Source of the DNA: JAQCEJ01 sp046160425
GTDB taxonomy: Bacteria > Planctomycetota > Planctomycetia > Planctomycetales > Planctomycetaceae
Length of the DNA stretch: 7,987 nucleotides
Direction of reading: 5' to 3'
Assembly: GCA_046160425.1 (NCBI GenBank)
Contig: JBJXGP010000369.1
Coordinates: forward strand, 1 to 7,987
In this document: positions 1 through 7,099 of the stretch, one piece after another
Layout: every line of letters starts with the position of its first letter
Position numbering within the stretch: the first letter of the stretch is position 1
Made by a program: the position numbers and the translations under genes
Notes under the pieces: generated by a model
Databases searched by the model: none
What the model was told of the DNA's origin: nothing
What the model saw: only the letters and a program-made list of their open reading frames with translations

Positions 1-58
1 GGTTAGCCGCGACGCGAAGGTTTCCGTAGCGGAGCGCGATGTCTTGACCGATCAGATC

Positions 59-775
59 TCACAATCGGCTCGGCCAAAGCTGCATCTCGGTCACGACGGC
101 ACGCGGAGGCAACTGCGCCACGAACAAGACGGCTTCGGCGATGTCTTCCGGTTCGAGTGCATATTGAAGCACTTCTTTCGGCGTGGGGACCGGGCGTTTG
201 TTCAGAATTTCGGTGCGGCATAAACCGGGGAAGATAATCGTCGTGCGGATCCCCGATTTCTTTTCTTCCATTCGCGTGCCGTGCGCCAATCCGGAGAGTC
301 CATGCTTGCTGGCTTGATACGCGACCCCTGAAACGTCGGGAAACTGCACCGCCCCCGTCGAGAGATAAACGATCATGCCGCTCTGTTGTTCGCGCATGAT
401 CGGCAATACCGCGCGCGTGGCGAGAAACGCACCGGTCAGATTCGTGTCGAGCATAAACTCCCATGTTTCGGGGGTGAGAACTTGCAAGCTCCGTTCGGGA
501 ATGTTCGTCCCCGTCGCATAGACAAGCAAGTCGATTCGGCCCCGGAGTTCTTTCACGTGCGAAACGAGTTTGTCGATCGATGCGACGTCAGTGACATCCA
601 CGTCGTGCGCATCGATGTCCAGATTCTCTGACTTCAGCTCCGACTGCAATTCCTCGAGTCGATCGGTCCGCCGTGCGGCGGCGGTCACGAGAAACCCCGC
701 CCGGGCAAGTCCCTTCACCGTCGCGTGTCCCATGCCACTGGATGCGCCGATCACGATCGCCACTTGTTGTTTCAT
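59..775 (-). CDS. SDR family NAD(P)-dependent oxidoreductase
   Basis: A 238-residue classical short-chain dehydrogenase/reductase, a cytoplasmic Rossmann-fold enzyme that oxidises or reduces an alcohol/carbonyl pair with NAD(P). The nucleotide-binding glycine motif GASSGMG is at residues 10-16. Catalytic residues are visible as N112, S139 and the YxxxK pair Y153/K157, and the PG motif after strand six is at 183-184. Arginines R35/R36 after the second strand suggest NADP preference (inference). The usual NNAG motif reads YATG here (86-89). Length is normal for the family. The frame stays open upstream to 904, but that extension would overlap the 3' end of purD and the homology begins at MKQQ, so the ATG at 775 is chosen. 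It lies 44 bases downstream of purD on the same strand, so the two are probably co-transcribed. The substrate cannot be deduced. Confidence 0.9.
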   Translation of the reverse strand: MKQQVAIVIGASSGMGHATVKGLARAGFLVTAAARRTDRLEELQSELKSENLDIDAHDVDVTDVASIDKLVSHVKELRGRIDLLVYATGTNIPERSLQVLTPETWEFMLDTNLTGAFLATRAVLPIMREQQSGMIVYLSTGAVQFPDVSGVAYQASKHGLSGLAHGTRMEEKKSGIRTTIIFPGLCRTEILNKRPVPTPKEVLQYALEPEDIAEAVLFVAQLPPRAVVTEMQLWPSRL

Positions 776-819
776 GCGATTTCCACTCAACGAATCAGGG
801 AATCGAACATGCAGATGTA

Positions 820-2118
820 TTACTCGGCGGGCTGCTCGGCGATCTGTGTTCTCGCCTTGTCGGAGATATCTTTCCGACACCAGGCCCCATCCCAGCGAAT
901 GCATTTCACCGCTTCATAGGCCCGGCGTTTGGCGTCGGGAATCGAATCACCCAGCGCGGTCACACCCAGCACGCGGCCGCCGTCGGTCACGATCTTGTCG
1001 CCGTGTTGCGCCGTGCCTGCATGAAAGACTTTGGCATCGGGTAGCGCCGCAGCTTCGGCGAAGCCTCGGATCGGCAACCCCTTGCGATATGTCCCCGGAT
1101 AACCTTCCGCTGCCATCACCACGCAGACCGCGGGTTGGGACGACCATTCCAAAGGGGGAAGCTCCGCGAGCCGGCCTTCAGCTCCCGCGAGCAGGATGGT
1201 GGCCAAATCCGTTTTCAGTCGCATGAGCAGCGGCTGCGCTTCGGGATCACCAAACCGCACATTAAACTCCAGCACCTTCGGCCCTTGCGCGGTGATCATT
1301 AAGCCGGCGTATAAAATTCCGCGAAACTTAATGCCATCCCGCCGCAAGGTATGCACGGTGGGGACGAGGATTTTATCGATAATCGTGTCCATCAATTCGG
1401 GAGTGACGAGCGGAGCGGGGCTATAGGCCCCCATCCCGCCGGTATTCGGTCCCTGATCGTCATCATAGGCGGCTTTGTGGTCTTGTGATGTCTCGAGCGG
1501 AATGATCGTATTGCCATCGACAATGGCGAGAATGCTCACTTCTTGCCCGAACAGTCGCTCTTCGATGAGTACGGTCTTGCCCGCCGCACCGAAGACCTGA
1601 TCGACAAAACATTCGTTGATCGCTCGCGTCGCCGAATGCCGGTTTCCGCACACGGTCACTCCCTTGCCGGAAGCCAGACCGTCGGCTTTGACGACGAGGG
1701 ATGTTTCCTCGCGTTCCTCGATGAAGTGCAAGGCGTCTTCGGCGGTATGAAACACCTTGGCGTCAGCGGTGGGGATGTTCCCTTTCCGCATGATCTCTTT
1801 GGCGAAGGCTTTGCTCCCTTCCAGTTGCGCCGCCTTTTTCGAGGGACCGAAGATCTTAAGCCCTGCGGCATCGAAGGCATCGACGATGCCGTTGACGAGT
1901 GGCGTCTCCGGACCGACGACCGTCAAGCCGATCTGCTCTGCCTTGGCGAATTTCAGGAGGCGATCGATGTCGGTCGCCGCGATGTCGACGTTGACGCCGT
2001 CCAGAGCGGTCCCGGCGTTGCCGGGTGCGCAATACACTTCGGTAACGAGCGGAGATTGCTTTAGCTTCCACAACAGGGCGTGTTCGCGCCCTCCCTGACC
2101 GATCACGAGAACTTTCAT
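820..2118 (-). CDS. purD: Phosphoribosylamine--glycine ligase (GAR synthetase)
   Basis: A 432-residue cytoplasmic ATP-grasp enzyme catalysing the second step of de novo purine synthesis: 5-phosphoribosylamine + glycine + ATP gives GAR + ADP + Pi. Family landmarks occur in order: N-terminal GQGGREHAL (7-15), PGNAGT (32-37), GPETPLVNG (69-77), GPSKKAAQLEGSKAFAK (91-107), the ATP-grasp segment VVKADGLASGKGV (142-154), the diagnostic DHKAAYDDDQGPNTGGMGAY (213-232), and the metal-binding LEFNVRFGDPE (283-293). The C-terminal domain with HAGT and GGRVLGV is complete, so the gene is full length. The frame is open to 2172, but the ATG at 2118 gives the canonical MKVLVIGQGG start. There is no strong Shine-Dalgarno before it. 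It is first in a probable two-gene unit with the downstream SDR and diverges from the secreted-protein cluster. Identification is secure. Confidence 0.98.
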   Translation of the reverse strand: MKVLVIGQGGREHALLWKLKQSPLVTEVYCAPGNAGTALDGVNVDIAATDIDRLLKFAKAEQIGLTVVGPETPLVNGIVDAFDAAGLKIFGPSKKAAQLEGSKAFAKEIMRKGNIPTADAKVFHTAEDALHFIEEREETSLVVKADGLASGKGVTVCGNRHSATRAINECFVDQVFGAAGKTVLIEERLFGQEVSILAIVDGNTIIPLETSQDHKAAYDDDQGPNTGGMGAYSPAPLVTPELMDTIIDKILVPTVHTLRRDGIKFRGILYAGLMITAQGPKVLEFNVRFGDPEAQPLLMRLKTDLATILLAGAEGRLAELPPLEWSSQPAVCVVMAAEGYPGTYRKGLPIRGFAEAAALPDAKVFHAGTAQHGDKIVTDGGRVLGVTALGDSIPDAKRRAYEAVKCIRWDGAWCRKDISDKARTQIAEQPAE

Positions 2119-2210
2119 GGCAATATGAGTCTGCTTATTGAGCGTTGAGTTTGATGGATACCGAACTTCCACGTTGGAATCCTTCCGCCGAAGCGAGAGG
2201 GACCATCAAA

Positions 2211-2219
2211 AATATAACA
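2211..2219 (-). promoter_or_regulatory. Candidate extended -10 promoter for purD
   Basis: On the minus strand this reads TGTTATATT, a TG-N extended -10 followed by TATATT. No good -35 sits 16-18 bases upstream, as is usual for extended -10 promoters. Initiation would fall near 2204, giving a leader of about 85 bases before the purD ATG. This is pattern matching only; planctomycete promoter consensus may differ. Confidence 0.35.
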
Positions 2220-2323
2220 GATTGGATGAGCATTCGACGAGCATAGGACCGAGAATCTTCTTCAAGGCTATTCACTTCATCTGATTACTCGATGGTTCGA
2301 CGTCTCAGAATAGGCGATTATCA

Positions 2324-2346
2324 TGTTCGGTATGAACACTTTTTTT
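2324..2346 (+). promoter_or_regulatory. Hairpin/palindrome TGTTC-N5-GAACA followed by T7
   Basis: TGTTC at 2324-2328 and GAACA at 2334-2338 form a perfect five-base inverted repeat around GGTAT. One base later there is a run of seven T (2340-2346). It sits between the two divergent promoter candidates. It could be a dimeric repressor/activator operator, or a weak terminator that insulates the plus-strand genes from upstream transcription. The stem is short for a terminator, so the operator reading is at least as likely. Confidence 0.35.
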
Positions 2347-2417
2347 GACGACGGCCGATTTTCTGACGCACATTACCGCAAGACCTTGGGGTATGTATGC
2401 TTACGGGTTCATATGCA

Positions 2418-2446
2418 TTGACATGGACCGGTTGGGATACAAGAAT
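2418..2446 (+). promoter_or_regulatory. Candidate sigma-70-like promoter for the secreted-protein cluster
   Basis: A perfect TTGACA -35 (2418-2423) is followed after 17 bases by AAGAAT (2441-2446), which matches four of six positions of TATAAT. Initiation near 2453 would leave a leader of roughly 70 bases before the GTG at 2522. It is the best promoter-like match seen upstream of the cluster. Confidence 0.4.
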
Positions 2447-2509
2447 CGACCGATGCGTGTATTTGATGGATTCGCCGGATGATACACCACAACGACATCA
2501 CCGATGGAT

Positions 2510-2514
2510 GGAGG
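2510..2514 (+). promoter_or_regulatory. Shine-Dalgarno GGAGG deciding the GTG start at 2522
   Basis: GGAGG ends seven bases before GTG at 2522, which is ideal spacing. The in-frame ATG at 2504 lies upstream of this GGAGG and has no such site of its own. The GTG is therefore the more likely initiation codon. Confidence 0.7.
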
Positions 2515-2521
2515 CCTGACT

Positions 2522-4294
2522 GTGAATTCCACAAGCATTGATCAACGTCCCGACAATCGTTCCCCCATGATTGCTTCTTCTGCAAAAGTTATTCACTGCA
2601 ATTTTGGCTTTCTCATGCTGACGGTCGTGTTTCTCAGTCTCTCCGCAATTCATTTTTTCTCAGCAGGACAACTTATCGCAGCGGAAAAAACGTTCGAATT
2701 TCGCGACACCGGCGAAGAAGCGGGATTGTTCCCTGCTCTGGATCGCATCGCCGGTCATGGCGTCGGCTGGGGTGATGCAGACGGCGATGGATATCCCGAA
2801 TTGTATGTGGGAACATTCGGCGGACACCCTTACGATTCGAAGCCGAATCAATTCTTCCGCAACGTCAAAGGGAAGTTCGTCCTCGACGAGCAAAAACAAT
2901 TACAAGTGGTCGGCCGCGCCAACGGAGCAGTCTTCGTCGACTTCGATAACGACGGCGATCTCGACTTATACATCACCAATCACGCCATCGAAGGGAAGCA
3001 ATACGGCCAGCCCCACTACGAAGAACCGAACCATTTGTTTCGCAACGAAGGGGGTGGGAAATTCACCGACGTCTCGGCTGATTCGGGCTGTTGTCCCGCA
3101 TTGATCGCCGCCCGCAGCGTAACGACGCTCGATTACGATGGCGACGGATTGCTCGATCTGCTGGTCGGCGAATGCTTTTTTCAAGGGGGCATGAGCCGCA
3201 CTCGCCTGTATCGCAACCTCGGCGGGCTGAAATTTCAGAATACGACAACTGAAGCGGGACTCCCCGAACAACTCACCGGTTTTGGGGTCGCTGCCTCCGA
3301 TGTCACCGCTGACGGCTGGCCCGATCTGTTTGCAGGGGGCCGGCATCAGGGAAATCGGCTGTTCATCAACGATCAGAAAGGGCATTTCCAGGAAGTCCCC
3401 TCGTCGCTCGGCAACTTTCAGTGGGAGTTCAAAGATACGCCGGATGATACGACGTGCGGCGTCGCCATCGGAGACGTTAATCGCGACGGTCGGCCCGATA
3501 TTCTCGTCGGATCGCACTGCGATCGGCCGTGGTGGACGGGGGGCATTCCCGTCCGTCTGTACCAGCACCGTGGGATGGAAGGGAATCTTCCGCGTTACGA
3601 AGACGTCACGCAAGCAGCCGGTCTCATCCCCTTGCCGATGAAAAGCCCACACGTCGAAATTCAGGACTTCGACAACGACGGCTGGCCTGATGTCTATACC
3701 AGCATCGTGAAATTCGCCGGCGATACAACGGTGCCGATGATTTTCCAGAATCTGGGCGCGGTGGATGGTGCGGTCAAATTCCGCGAAGAGATGCTCGCGG
3801 TCAATGATTTCCCCACCGATGAAGATCGTCAGATGCAGGATGTCGGTGCGTTCTTTGCCAAACTCGAACGGGACCACAAGTGCGTCTATACCGCTCCCGG
3901 TCCCAGCGGCGACTACGACCGCGACGGTCGCCTCGATCTGTTTCTCGCGAACTGGTGGGTCAACCAGCGCTCGATCTTGCTGCACAATGAAACGAAAGGG
4001 GGACATTGGCTGGATGTCACGATCAACGGCTCCGCTCCCGTGAATCGGCAGGGGATCGGCTGCCAAATCTGGGTCTATCGCGCGGGCCAACTCGGAAAAC
4101 CCGAAGGACTGGTCGGCATGAGGGAAATCGCCGTAGGATTCGGGTATGCTTCAGGGCAGGAAGCCGTCGCCCACTTCGGCCTCGGCGACCAGACCGCCTG
4201 CGATCTCGAAGTCGTCTTGCCACACGGTCGAGGAAAGAAGCAGTTGCTCAACGTCCAGGGTGATCAGCGTCTGCAAGTTTCAACCGCCGATTGA
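2522..4294 (+). CDS. Exported CRTAC1-like FG-GAP/VCBS repeat protein with ASPIC/UnbV domain
   Basis: A protein of 590 residues from the GTG start, predicted to be exported. A hydrophobic stretch at about 28-48 acts as signal peptide or anchor, with a plausible cleavage after the AA before EKTFEF (about residue 54). Seven FG-GAP-type calcium-binding motifs follow: DADGDG (85-90), DFDNDGDLD (140-148), DYDGDGLLD (204-212), DVTADGWPD (260-268), DVNRDGRPD (318-326), DFDNDGWPD (382-390) and DYDRDGRLD (464-472). This is consistent with a seven-bladed integrin-alpha-like propeller. The last 90 or so residues (HWLDVTING to QRLQV, with QGIGCQIWVY and an FGLG turn) match the ASPIC/UnbV domain that ends CRTAC1-type proteins. 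Such proteins are abundant in planctomycetes; a role in extracellular binding or adhesion is inferred from the fold. It is the first gene of the plus-strand cluster, 40 bases before the next. An alternative start is ATG 2504 or ATG 2567. Confidence 0.9.
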   Translation: MNSTSIDQRPDNRSPMIASSAKVIHCNFGFLMLTVVFLSLSAIHFFSAGQLIAAEKTFEFRDTGEEAGLFPALDRIAGHGVGWGDADGDGYPELYVGTFGGHPYDSKPNQFFRNVKGKFVLDEQKQLQVVGRANGAVFVDFDNDGDLDLYITNHAIEGKQYGQPHYEEPNHLFRNEGGGKFTDVSADSGCCPALIAARSVTTLDYDGDGLLDLLVGECFFQGGMSRTRLYRNLGGLKFQNTTTEAGLPEQLTGFGVAASDVTADGWPDLFAGGRHQGNRLFINDQKGHFQEVPSSLGNFQWEFKDTPDDTTCGVAIGDVNRDGRPDILVGSHCDRPWWTGGIPVRLYQHRGMEGNLPRYEDVTQAAGLIPLPMKSPHVEIQDFDNDGWPDVYTSIVKFAGDTTVPMIFQNLGAVDGAVKFREEMLAVNDFPTDEDRQMQDVGAFFAKLERDHKCVYTAPGPSGDYDRDGRLDLFLANWWVNQRSILLHNETKGGHWLDVTINGSAPVNRQGIGCQIWVYRAGQLGKPEGLVGMREIAVGFGYASGQEAVAHFGLGDQTACDLEVVLPHGRGKKQLLNVQGDQRLQVSTAD

Positions 4295-4318
4295 GAGTTT
4301 CTGATGGTTCCATATTTT

Positions 4319-4327
4319 GGGGGAGAG
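4319..4327 (+). promoter_or_regulatory. Shine-Dalgarno for the first propeller paralogue
   Basis: A GGGGGAGAG tract carries GGAG at 4322-4325, nine bases before the ATG at 4335. It overlaps an in-frame TTG at 4317, which would otherwise extend the protein by six residues. The ATG is therefore preferred. Confidence 0.65.
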
Positions 4328-4334
4328 AACCTTG

Positions 4335-5648
4335 ATGACCTATTCGACAGAAAAAAATGTGAGCCTCAAGTTGGCGATGGCAGCCGCTTCGATAATCGTC
4401 TGCGGACTCGTCGCCCTGCAAATTCGCGCTGAAGACAAGGCAAAGTATCTGACCGCCAAAGCCTATGTGGTTCCTAAATACACCTGCACCGACGGCGAAG
4501 GATATTTTTCGATCATCGAAGGGAACAACGGCCGGCTCTACATCGGCACGCACGCCAACGCCGTCAATTCGTGGCTGGTGGAATTCGATCCCGCTTCGGA
4601 AGCGATGGACGTCGTCGTCGATTGCCATAAGGCGATTGGCACCGATCTCAAAGGTTTCGGTTCGCAGGCTAAAATTCACACCCGAAACAATCGTGGAGCC
4701 AGCGGCAAGATTTATTTCGGAACCAAGCAGGGTTATCCCACCCCGGCCGAAAAATACGAAGATTATCCGGGGGGATATCCGATGGTTTATGATCCCGAAA
4801 CCCGCACGACGAAGGTCTATCCCATTCCGGTCCCACATCAGGGGATCAACAGCATCACCCCCGATGAATCGCGCGGTCTTGCTTATGTCTCCACCTGCTC
4901 CGACGAACGCCCGATCGAACATTCCATTTTCCTCAAGCTGGATCTCAAGACCGGCAAATATCAGGAACTGATCGATACCGAACACTACTATGGCTTTATC
5001 GTCGTCGATTACAAAGGACGGGCATACCATCCGCTTCTCGGCGGCGACATCGCCCGCTACAACCCCGATACCGATAAACTCGAACGCCTCAAGCAGACCA
5101 TCGACGGCGTCTCGCCGACTCCCGAAACCCGTTTGGCGCTCAGTCACCCCGACCCCATCAATTGGGATATCTCGCCCGACGGCAAAACGCTGTACGCTCA
5201 GGCGATGGCCGGCAATGCGTTGTTCTCCTACGATCTGACCGCCGAGGGGGACACTCTTCCAGGCCGGTCGTTGGGGACGTTGATCCCCGGAGCCGAGATG
5301 GTTGACTGTCGGGCGATGTGCGTCGGCCCATCGGGAAATGTGTGGTGTGCCATGACGGCGCTCAATCCAGATGGACAGTTTCTGCACATGGTCCGCTACC
5401 GTCCGGGTGATAAAGCTCCCGTCGACTTCGGCGAGTGCAGCATCGTGAACCCCGATTTCACCGAATTCACCGACGCAGAAGGAAAACCGCTGCCGTTTCA
5501 TGGCGGTTTCTTCAAGCGAGCCGACGGCACCATGACGCCCCGTTACGGCATCCTCGGCGTCTGCGAAGGAAAAGACGGCAGCGTCTACGCGATGGCATTG
5601 CATCCCTATTCTGTCATTCAATTCAAACCCGAACAGTTCGAACGGTAA
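4335..5648 (+). CDS. Secreted beta-propeller-like protein, tandem copy 1
   Basis: A 437-residue protein of no family I can name. It has a signal peptide: basic start, hydrophobic core at about 13-29, likely cleavage after IRA (residue 32). The mature part repeats short strand-turn units typical of propellers: GRLYIGTH (67-73) with EFDP, GKIYFGT (124-130) with YDPET, GLAYVST (181-187) with KLDLKTGKY, GRAYHPL (228-234) with RYNPDTDKL, ISPDGKTLYAQ (279-289), GPSGNVWCA (331-339) and GKDGSVYAMALHPYSV (412-427). About six or seven blades are suggested, reminiscent of SMP-30, YncE or Vgb-like folds. Cysteines 51, 188, 325, 329 and 410 are shared with copy 2. No catalytic motif is recognised, so a binding role or an unknown lyase/lactonase activity both remain possible. 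It follows the FG-GAP gene by 40 bases, with no terminator seen between, and precedes its paralogue. Confidence 0.85.
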   Translation: MTYSTEKNVSLKLAMAAASIIVCGLVALQIRAEDKAKYLTAKAYVVPKYTCTDGEGYFSIIEGNNGRLYIGTHANAVNSWLVEFDPASEAMDVVVDCHKAIGTDLKGFGSQAKIHTRNNRGASGKIYFGTKQGYPTPAEKYEDYPGGYPMVYDPETRTTKVYPIPVPHQGINSITPDESRGLAYVSTCSDERPIEHSIFLKLDLKTGKYQELIDTEHYYGFIVVDYKGRAYHPLLGGDIARYNPDTDKLERLKQTIDGVSPTPETRLALSHPDPINWDISPDGKTLYAQAMAGNALFSYDLTAEGDTLPGRSLGTLIPGAEMVDCRAMCVGPSGNVWCAMTALNPDGQFLHMVRYRPGDKAPVDFGECSIVNPDFTEFTDAEGKPLPFHGGFFKRADGTMTPRYGILGVCEGKDGSVYAMALHPYSVIQFKPEQFER

Positions 5649-5670
5649 ATAGCCGGGGGAAATGCACTCT

Positions 5671-5703
5671 CACCCCGCCCTCTCCCACCAGCGGGCGAGG
5701 GAG
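5671..5703. repeat. GC-rich imperfect palindrome between the tandem paralogues
   Basis: CCCTCTCCC (5678-5686) pairs with GGGCGAGGG (5693-5701) around a six-base loop, with one T/C mismatch. The preceding CACCCCG and following AGAAA resemble a palindromic element often scattered between genes in many bacteria. There is no T-run, so it is a poor intrinsic terminator. It may instead stabilise or process the mRNA between the two paralogues. Whether it is repeated elsewhere cannot be seen here. Confidence 0.5.
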
Positions 5704-5755
5704 AAAAATCACGATCTCAAAATCAATCGATGCACTTTCAGACCGATTCAATTTC

Positions 5756-5761
5756 AGGGAG
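5756..5761 (+). promoter_or_regulatory. Shine-Dalgarno for the second propeller paralogue
   Basis: AGGGAG ends seven bases before the ATG at 5769. This selects that start over the in-frame ATG at 5730, which would add 13 residues ahead of the signal peptide. Confidence 0.7.
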
Positions 5762-5768
5762 AAATCGT

Positions 5769-7094
5769 ATGAAAAGTTCGATCATCAGTCTCGCGAGTCG
5801 ACGTTCGTTCGGAGCAGCGATTGCACTCGGCGTCATTTGCGGATTCGCCGCACAGTGGGTTCGCGCCGAAGAGAAAGCGAAGTATCTGCCGGCCAAGGCG
5901 TATGTGGTTCCGAAGTATACCTGTCCCGAAGGAGAAGGATATTTCTCGATCATCGAAGGGAACAACGGCCGCTTGTACATCGGCACGCATGCCAATGCCG
6001 TCAATTCGTGGCTGGTCGAATTCGATCCCGCCTCGGAAGCGATGGACGTCGTCGTCGATACGCACAAGGCGATCGGCACCGACTTAAAAGGATTCGGTTC
6101 ACAAGCGAAAATTCACACGCGCAACAATCGCGGAGCGAGCGGCAAGATTTACTTCGGCACGAAACAAGGCTACCCCAACGCCGAAGAAAAGCGCGAAGAT
6201 TATCCGGGCGGGTATCCGATGGTGTACGATCCCGAAACCCGCACGACGAATGTCTATCCCATCCCGGTCCCGCATCACGGCATCAACAGCGTCACCCCCG
6301 ATGAATCGCGCGGAATCGCCTACGTTTCGACCTGCTCCGATCATCGACCCGGCCCCGGCGAGAATGCCGTCTTCCTCAAGCTGGACCTCAAGACCGGCAA
6401 GTATCAGGAACTGATCGACACCGAGCACTACTACGGCTTCATCGTCGTCGATCATAAAGGCCGCGCGTACCATCCGCTACTCGGCGGCGACATCGCCCGT
6501 TACAACCCCGATACCGATAAGCTCGAACGCCTCAAGCAGACCATCGACGGCGTCTCTCCCACCGACGAAACCCGATTGGCACTCACGAATCCCGACCCGA
6601 TCAACTGGGATATCTCTCCCGATGGCAAGACCCTGTATGCTCAACCGATGAGCGCCAATGCGCTGTATGCTTACGATCTGACAGGCGATGGGGAGACGCT
6701 TCCCGGTCGGACCGTGGGGACGATGATCCCCGGAGCGGAGACCGTCGATTGCCGGGCGATGTGTTGCGGCCCGTCGGGGAACGTCTGGAGCGCGACGACC
6801 TCGTACGGCAAAGATGGCATCTTCCAGTTGAACATGGTCCGCTATCGTCCAGGCGACAAGGCTCCCGTCGATTTCGGCGAGATCGCCGTCACCAATCCCG
6901 ACTTCACCGAGTTGACCGACAAGGACGGGAAGCCCTTACCCTTTCACGCCGGGTTCCTCAATCGCCCCGACGGCAGCATGACGACCCGCTACGTGATTCT
7001 CGGCGTCTGCGAAGCCAAAGACGGCAACGTCTATGTGATGGCGATGCACCCCTACAGCGTACTCAAGTTCGAACCGAAGGCGTTCGAACGGTAA
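5769..7094 (+). CDS. Secreted beta-propeller-like protein, tandem copy 2
   Basis: A 441-residue paralogue of the preceding gene. The signal peptide has K2, R11 and R12, a hydrophobic core at about 14-29, and likely cleavage after VRA (residue 33). The mature protein aligns end to end with copy 1 apart from a two-residue insertion near RPGPGEN and a one-residue insertion near IFQLNM. By hand comparison the region from RAEEKAKYL to DGVSPT is about 91% identical, the last 160 or so residues about 70%, and the signal peptides little alike. The propeller-type repeats and shared cysteines are retained, so both copies look functional rather than one being a decaying duplicate. It is 120 bases downstream of copy 1, with its own strong Shine-Dalgarno, and is followed by a strong terminator-like hairpin. 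Function is unknown; a shared periplasmic or surface role with the FG-GAP protein is inferred from position only. Confidence 0.85.
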   Translation: MKSSIISLASRRSFGAAIALGVICGFAAQWVRAEEKAKYLPAKAYVVPKYTCPEGEGYFSIIEGNNGRLYIGTHANAVNSWLVEFDPASEAMDVVVDTHKAIGTDLKGFGSQAKIHTRNNRGASGKIYFGTKQGYPNAEEKREDYPGGYPMVYDPETRTTNVYPIPVPHHGINSVTPDESRGIAYVSTCSDHRPGPGENAVFLKLDLKTGKYQELIDTEHYYGFIVVDHKGRAYHPLLGGDIARYNPDTDKLERLKQTIDGVSPTDETRLALTNPDPINWDISPDGKTLYAQPMSANALYAYDLTGDGETLPGRTVGTMIPGAETVDCRAMCCGPSGNVWSATTSYGKDGIFQLNMVRYRPGDKAPVDFGEIAVTNPDFTELTDKDGKPLPFHAGFLNRPDGSMTTRYVILGVCEAKDGNVYVMAMHPYSVLKFEPKAFER

Positions 7095-7099
7095 GATCT

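Larger units (their letters stand above)
2119..2521. other. Divergent intergenic region, purD / FG-GAP gene
   Basis: A non-coding gap of about 400 bases between genes transcribed away from each other. It is visibly richer in A and T than the flanking genes, and no open frame in it looks like a gene. It holds a candidate extended -10 promoter for purD, a candidate sigma-70-like promoter for the plus-strand gene, and a hairpin with a T-run between them; each is listed separately. No riboswitch or small RNA is recognised. Confidence 0.6.

Noticed and set aside
1..58. GC-rich stretch downstream of the SDR gene, with small inverted repeats such as TCCG-TAG-CGGA
   Set aside because: The stem is only four bases and has no T-run on the minus strand, too weak to call a terminator or a gene.
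776..904. N-terminal extension of the SDR gene into purD
   Set aside because: The extra 43 residues translate the purD 3' end out of frame. SDR homology begins at the ATG at 775.
2119..2172. N-terminal extension of purD by 18 residues
   Set aside because: The canonical PurD N-terminus MKVLVIGQGGREHA begins at 2118, and the extension has no family resemblance.
2966..4090. Long open frame (374 codons) antisense to the FG-GAP gene
   Set aside because: Its translation shows no domain or signal. It is the mirror of a strongly supported gene with seven DxDxDG motifs, and such antisense frames arise from codon bias.
4248..5621. Long open frame (457 codons) antisense to propeller copy 1
   Set aside because: A similar antisense frame reappears opposite copy 2 simply because the two genes are paralogous. 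The sense strand has a signal peptide, Shine-Dalgarno and repeat pattern.
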